From Chitinophagaceae bacterium UBA4857 (lineage in GTDB: Bacteria; Bacteroidota; Bacteroidia; Chitinophagales; Chitinophagaceae), in assembly GCA_002399735.1 (NCBI GenBank), contig DHEF01000007.1, positions 1-48,624 of the forward strand: a stretch of DNA of 48,624 nucleotides, given 5' to 3'. Below are positions 44,735-48,624 of the stretch, piece by piece. How positions within the stretch are numbered: the first letter of the stretch is position 1; each line of letters begins with the position of its first letter. Below the pieces are notes generated by a model. It made no database searches. It saw only the letters and a list, made by a program, of their open reading frames with translations, and was not told the DNA's origin. The position numbers and the translations under genes were made by a program.

Positions 44735-45784
44735 TTATTTCATACGAATGCGAGGATCTACAACGCCATATAAAATATCGGCCAGGATATTAATGAGTAC
44801 AAAAAAAGCAGCAGAAATTAATACCGAACCCATTACTACAGGATAATCTAACTTCTCCAATGCATCTACCGTTACCTTACCTATACCCTGCCAGCCAAAA
44901 ATATATTCTACAAAAAAAGCACCGGCCAACAACTCAGCAAACCAACCTGTAACGGCTGTAATAACCGGGTTTAGGGCATTGCGTAAACCATGTTTCCAAA
45001 CCACTTGTTGTTTGCTTAAACCTTTTGCATAAGCGGTGCGTATATAATCCTGATCTAATACATCCAACATAGCACTACGGGTAAGCTGTGTAATAATGGC
45101 CAACGGTCGTATGCCTAGTGTAATGGCGGGGAGTATTAAATTTTGTAGTGATAATGTTTTTTGTCCGGTAACAGCATCTACATTAAACCAATTGCCGGAT
45201 ATGTGCAGGCCTGTCCAATCGCTTAATACAAAACCAAATAAATAAGCGATGATAATACCCATAAAAAATGATGGCGCCGAAATACCGATAATGCTGGAGA
45301 AAATAGCGGTGGTGTCCCACCAGGTATTTTGTTTTACCGCGGCCAATATACCTAACGGAATACCAATGGCGACGGCAATAAACATAGCGGCCAAGGCCAG
45401 CATAATAGTACCGGGCAAGGCTTGCATTAAAATGCTCCAGACATCACGTTTGCTTTGGTATGATTTACGCAGGTAAGGCACTTTTAACGCCAGCTTAGTA
45501 TCGCCTCCAATAAATACACCTTTTAATTGCTTTTGCTCAATGTCTTGTTTATTATGAATAGCAATGGGGGAAATATCGTTTACATACAAGAAAAATTGCT
45601 GCCATTTGGGTTTATCCAAGTACAGTTCCTTACGGATAGACTCCTGTGTTTTAGCATCGCCACTTTGCCCCATAATCATCCTTGAAGGATCGCCAAACCC
45701 CTGAAACAGAAAAAACACCAATGTAACCACACCACCTAATACCAGCAGGCTGTACAAAAGTTTTTTTATGGTATAGTTAAACAA
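44735..45784 (-). CDS. ABC transporter permease, DppB/OppB type, with TTG start
   Basis: A 349-residue inner-membrane permease of the peptide/nickel ABC importer family. The N-terminus FNYTIKKLLYSLLVLGGVVTL is the conserved first helix, and the BPD_transp_1 region includes the coupling EAA loop (DYIRTAYAKGLSKQQVVWKHGLRNAL). It ends VDPRIRMK, as usual. No ATG lies between the upstream gene's stop and this conserved helix, so translation must begin at the TTG at 45784, 18 bp after that stop. It is last in an operon with the BT_3928-like and DUF1599 genes. The usual second permease, ATPases and binding protein are not in this window. Confidence 0.9.
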   Translation of the reverse strand: MFNYTIKKLLYSLLVLGGVVTLVFFLFQGFGDPSRMIMGQSGDAKTQESIRKELYLDKPKWQQFFLYVNDISPIAIHNKQDIEQKQLKGVFIGGDTKLALKVPYLRKSYQSKRDVWSILMQALPGTIMLALAAMFIAVAIGIPLGILAAVKQNTWWDTTAIFSSIIGISAPSFFMGIIIAYLFGFVLSDWTGLHISGNWFNVDAVTGQKTLSLQNLILPAITLGIRPLAIITQLTRSAMLDVLDQDYIRTAYAKGLSKQQVVWKHGLRNALNPVITAVTGWFAELLAGAFFVEYIFGWQGIGKVTVDALEKLDYPVVMGSVLISAAFFVLINILADILYGVVDPRIRMK

Positions 45785-45802
45785 GCTGTGGCAATTGGGC
45801 TT

Positions 45803-47005
45803 TTACGGTTGTACGTTTTGTAAAGTATCGGTTGTTGGTATAGTATCAGCAACAGGAATTACTGGCACCGGTACCGGCAAGGCTGCTATTGGTTGCAATA
45901 CATCCACTGCAGCATCCATACGTTTACCGCTCCATTTATTTACAATAGTTCCTTCGTTTAATAGGTATAATGTAGGACTTGTTCTGGCCGCAGTGCGGAA
46001 GGCAGTATTATCAAAATTATATAAAGGAATATCTTGCAAACCATGTTGGGCTAACTGTTGCTTTAACTCGGTGTAACTGGAGCTGGCAATGTAAACGGGA
46101 ATATTTTTTTGTTTAGCTGCTTCGTAAACGGTTTTAAATTTAGCCGCCCAATCTTTTGCCTTGGCAATACGGGCTTCGGCAAATAATAAAACGGCGTATT
46201 TATCTTGTAAAAGCGTAGCGGTAACATCTTCACCATCCGGTGTAGTTAATGCAAATCCGCTGATGGGGGCTACATTATTAGAGCCCTCTTTGATAACTTT
46301 ATCAACCCTGTCAACGTAGGTATATAAGCTATCGCTAAAATCGGCCGGAAATTTATCGGCAGTAAACTCTACCCGTTGGCCTTGTTTGTCGTACACAAAA
46401 TAAATAGCAATACTATCCTGTATGGCATTGGATGGCATTTTCATTTTCTCGGTGATGTTGTTACCTTTTTTATAAGGCAGACAATCAACAAATGGTCCGT
46501 ATTGTAAAGCCCACCATTGCATACCAAAACTTATAAGGGTAATTAACAACATAAAACCGGTATTTAAACCGTTGCTGAAAAGCGGTTTTATTTTGTTACG
46601 GTAATAGAAAATATAGGCAAGTAATACTAACAGTACCACATCTTTTAAAAAGGATGTTTGGGAGGTAATGGGCAAACAATCGCCAAAACAACCACAGTTT
46701 TTAGGTTTTCCGGTAAAGTAAGTATAACCTGTGAGGTAGGTAAAAAAGACAATCAGCAGCAATAGCAACCAACTGAATAACTTAATGCGCCAGCCTACTA
46801 ACAAGGCGAAACCGGCAATAATTTCAAAAGCATTCATTAATACCGAGGAAAGAAGTGTCCAGTCGTTTAAACCATGCCAGCCCCAAATTTCAAAAAACTC
46901 CTGCATTTTATAGCTTAAACCCAAGGGATCGTTTGCTTTTACTAAACCTGAAAATATGAATAGTACTCCAACAAAAATTCTAACAAAATTTAGTAACACT
47001 TTCAT
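45803..47005 (-). CDS. BT_3928-like DoxX/MauE-type membrane protein with thioredoxin-like tail
   Basis: A 400-residue membrane protein. The N-terminal ~145 residues form a four-helix DoxX/MauE domain (MKVLLNFVRIFVGVLFIFSG; FEIIAGFALLVGWRIKLFSW), with a cysteine cluster C104, C106, C110 (CGCFGDC) at the membrane surface and a fifth helix near 150-165. The rest is soluble. About 250-370 looks like a thioredoxin-fold domain (YAVLLFAEARIAKAKDWAAK, IPVYIASSSY, TSPTLYLLNEGTIVNKWSG), but it has no cysteine at all, so it cannot be redox-active by itself. The tail is Pro/Val/Thr-rich. Such proteins commonly sit beside DUF1599 genes in Bacteroidota, as here (32-bp gap). The function is unproven; a periplasmic redox role is inferred from MauE/DoxX relatives. 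Confidence 0.85.
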   Translation of the reverse strand: MKVLLNFVRIFVGVLFIFSGLVKANDPLGLSYKMQEFFEIWGWHGLNDWTLLSSVLMNAFEIIAGFALLVGWRIKLFSWLLLLLIVFFTYLTGYTYFTGKPKNCGCFGDCLPITSQTSFLKDVVLLVLLAYIFYYRNKIKPLFSNGLNTGFMLLITLISFGMQWWALQYGPFVDCLPYKKGNNITEKMKMPSNAIQDSIAIYFVYDKQGQRVEFTADKFPADFSDSLYTYVDRVDKVIKEGSNNVAPISGFALTTPDGEDVTATLLQDKYAVLLFAEARIAKAKDWAAKFKTVYEAAKQKNIPVYIASSSYTELKQQLAQHGLQDIPLYNFDNTAFRTAARTSPTLYLLNEGTIVNKWSGKRMDAAVDVLQPIAALPVPVPVIPVADTIPTTDTLQNVQP

Positions 47006-47037
47006 AATGAATTATTGGTATTAAATTATAAATCAAA

Positions 47038-47583
47038 TTATGCATTCTTCTCGCTTTGTAATATTAAAGCGAATACGGCATAATTAATAATGTCGTTGTA
47101 GTTGGCATCAATGCCTTCGCTAATGATGGTTTTACCATCATTAACCAGTATTTGACGAATACGTTGCAGTTTCATTAATATTAAATCCACAAAACTTTCC
47201 TGACTCATGCTTCGCCAGGCTTCGCCGTAGTCGTGGTTTTTATCTTCCATTAGTTTTTTAGCCACATTGGTAAAATGCTCATATTGTTTTGCCACTTCTT
47301 GCACGTCCATCTCCTCCGGTGCATCGGTAGGCAGACTTAATTGAATATTACCAATAATGGAATAATTAATGATACCGATAAACTCTCCGGGAATATCGTC
47401 GCCAATTAATTGTGTCTTTTTTTCCTGAATGGTGCGTATGCGTTGCGCCTTAATATAAATTTGATCCACCACCGAAATGGTACGTAAAATTCGCCAGGCG
47501 GTTCCGTAATCCTTGCTCTTTTTTAAAAATAAATCTTTACACTGTTCTATAACACTATCGTACTGACGGTTTGTTTGCGACAT
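47038..47583 (-). CDS. DUF1599 (Nmad1-like) protein, internally duplicated
   Basis: A 181-residue cytoplasmic protein made of two copies of the DUF1599 unit. Unit 1 has KDYGTAWRILR (D25-W30), then KAQRIRTI and IINYSI; unit 2 has HDYGEAWRSM (D118-W123), then KLQRIRQI and IINYAV, offset by about 93 residues. I recall that this family has been linked to nucleotide-modification systems (Nmad1), but its activity in Bacteroidota is not defined. It is the first gene of the minus-strand operon and divergent from folP; the 121-bp gap between them holds a heptad array. No signal peptide. The spacing to the next gene is 32 bp. Confidence 0.88.
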   Translation of the reverse strand: MSQTNRQYDSVIEQCKDLFLKKSKDYGTAWRILRTISVVDQIYIKAQRIRTIQEKKTQLIGDDIPGEFIGIINYSIIGNIQLSLPTDAPEEMDVQEVAKQYEHFTNVAKKLMEDKNHDYGEAWRSMSQESFVDLILMKLQRIRQILVNDGKTIISEGIDANYNDIINYAVFALILQSEKNA

Positions 47584-47596
47584 TGCTCCTCTATTT

Positions 47597-47631
47597 GTTA
47601 ATAGTTCATGGTTGATAGTTTATGGTTTCGA
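47597..47631. repeat. Heptanucleotide tandem array 3
   Basis: Five 7-bp units: GTTAATA, GTTCATG, GTTGATA, GTTTATG, GTTTCGA. It lies in the divergent promoter region between DUF1599 and folP, directly upstream of the DUF1599 start. Confidence 0.65.
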
Positions 47632-47670
47632 GTCTAAATACTATATACTTTATACTGAATACTAAAAAAC

Positions 47671-47678
47671 TATCTTCG
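47671..47678 (+). promoter_or_regulatory. Possible -7 element of folP
   Basis: TATCTTCG, one mismatch from TAnnTTTG, 26 nt upstream of the ATG at 47705. A TATACTTTATACTGAATACT stretch lies just before it. Weak evidence. Confidence 0.35.
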
Positions 47679-47704
47679 CTTCAAAAATAACAAACAAATT
47701 GCGG

Positions 47705-48535
47705 ATGGTAACGCTTAATTGTAAAGGAAGGCTTTTAGTTATAAATAAACCGGTGGCAATGGGTATTATTAATACCACTCCTGACTCCTTTTTTGAAGGC
47801 AGCAGGCATAATGCACAACAGCAAATAGTAGATACAGCCGGTAAAATGGTTAACGATGGCGCTACCATTATTGATATTGGCGGACAAAGCACCCGCCCGG
47901 GAAGTTTACAAGTAAGCGATGCTGAAGAGCTGGAACGCACCGCCCCTGCTGTTGAAGCCATACGCAAACATTTTCCGGATACCTTTATTTCTATTGACAC
48001 CTATTACAGTAAAGTGGCAAAGGAAGCCGTTAATTTAGGTGCAGACATAGTAAACGATATTAGTGCCGGAACCATGGATGACGACCTGATACCAACTGTT
48101 GCTGAATTAAATGTGCCTTATATATTAATGCACATGCAAGGCACGCCGGCTGATATGCAAGCAAAACCTCATTATGAAAATGTGGTACAGGAAGTGTTGC
48201 AATTTATGATCACTTACAAATCTGCTTTACAAGCAGCGGGCATTAAAGATATTATTATTGATCCCGGCTTTGGCTTTGGCAAAACCATACAGCACAACTT
48301 GCAATTATTAAAAAACCTAAAGGCTTTCTCTATATTAGAAGGTGCTTTACTGGCAGGACTTTCTCGTAAATCAACAATTTATAAAACATTGAATATTAGT
48401 GAAAATAAAGCACTTAACGGAACCACTGCTTTAAATATGCTGGCATTAAATAATGGTGCTACTATTTTAAGGGTGCATGATGTTAAGGAAGCGGTGGAGT
48501 GTATTAAGTTGTATGATGCGTATATACAGAGTTAA
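47705..48535 (+). CDS. folP: Dihydropteroate synthase
   Basis: A 276-residue cytoplasmic TIM-barrel enzyme that condenses p-aminobenzoate with dihydropterin pyrophosphate in folate synthesis, the target of sulfonamides. Family motifs are all present: GIINTTPDSFFEGSR (pterin pyrophosphate loop 1), IIDIGGQSTRPGS (loop 2), FISIDTYYSKVA, NDISAG, YILMHMQGTP, IIDPGFGFGKT and the C-terminal LAGLSRKSTIY. The ATG at 47705 is preferred over a TTG two codons earlier. The stop codon TAA is itself part of the first unit of a heptad array. In many Bacteroidota a diadenylate cyclase gene follows folP, but the window ends before it could be seen. Confidence 0.97.
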   Translation: MVTLNCKGRLLVINKPVAMGIINTTPDSFFEGSRHNAQQQIVDTAGKMVNDGATIIDIGGQSTRPGSLQVSDAEELERTAPAVEAIRKHFPDTFISIDTYYSKVAKEAVNLGADIVNDISAGTMDDDLIPTVAELNVPYILMHMQGTPADMQAKPHYENVVQEVLQFMITYKSALQAAGIKDIIIDPGFGFGKTIQHNLQLLKNLKAFSILEGALLAGLSRKSTIYKTLNISENKALNGTTALNMLALNNGATILRVHDVKEAVECIKLYDAYIQS

Positions 48536-48572
48536 TAGTTAATAGTTAATGGTTCATTGTTAATAGTTGTAT
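48531..48572. repeat. Heptanucleotide tandem array 4, overlapping the folP stop
   Basis: Six 7-bp units: GTTAATA, GTTAATA, GTTAATG, GTTCATT, GTTAATA, GTTGTAT. The first unit supplies the folP stop codon (AGT TAA TAG). The remaining bases to 48624 hold no recognisable feature. Confidence 0.7.
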
Positions 48573-48624
48573 TGTAAAGGTGAATAGTGAGTAGTCAATA
48601 AATGTACGTCCCTGATATAAGTTG

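Overview
This is an AT-rich bacterial chromosome segment, almost certainly from the phylum Bacteroidota and probably a Chitinophagaceae-like (Chitinophagales) lineage. The evidence is the gene families (DUF4476, DUF6089, DUF1599 with a BT_3928-like DoxX protein, PorT-type barrels, OmpA with TSP3 repeats, SusC-type carboxypeptidase-regulatory/plug modules), promoters of the TTG-N17-23-TAnnTTTG type, and the near absence of Shine-Dalgarno sequences. I see no IS element, prophage, CRISPR array, tRNA or rRNA gene.

Layout. (1) 1-15.9 kb: two very large minus-strand alpha-2-macroglobulin (A2M) genes (352-6519 and 10100-15895), both with a CxEQ thioester motif, flanking a DUF4476 protein, a putative lipoprotein and an FAD oxidoreductase. 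The second A2M carries a SusC-type module (CarboxypepD_reg-like domain plus TonB plug) just ahead of its A2M domain. (2) 16.5-23.5 kb: aspS, a membrane-anchored trypsin-like protease that shares a bidirectional terminator with aspS, and a three-gene set (circularly permuted ATP-grasp, alpha-E, transglutaminase-like). (3) 23.8-30.2 kb: a small secreted protein and a complete RND efflux operon (adaptor, pump, outer-membrane factor). (4) 30.5-38.2 kb: EamA transporter, TSP3/OmpA protein, subtilase, rarA overlapping an elaA-type acetyltransferase, and a DUF6089 protein. (5) 38.6-41.5 kb: uvrA on the minus strand. (6) 42.1-44.4 kb: three envelope or secreted protein genes. (7) 44.7-48.5 kb: a minus-strand operon DUF1599 - BT_3928-like - DppB-type permease, divergent from folP.

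The intergenic DNA is the second main point of interest. More than ten degenerate copies of a mosaic interspersed repeat occur, often as inverted pairs. One copy lies in the aspS leader and one inside the ATP-grasp cluster. There are also four arrays of a 7-bp tandem repeat (consensus GTTNATN) and several long perfect or near-perfect inverted repeats.

Most proteins are housekeeping or cell-envelope functions. The best candidates for something new are the A2M/TonB-plug fusion, the ATP-grasp/alpha-E/transglutaminase set with its neighbouring protease, and the paired interspersed repeats.
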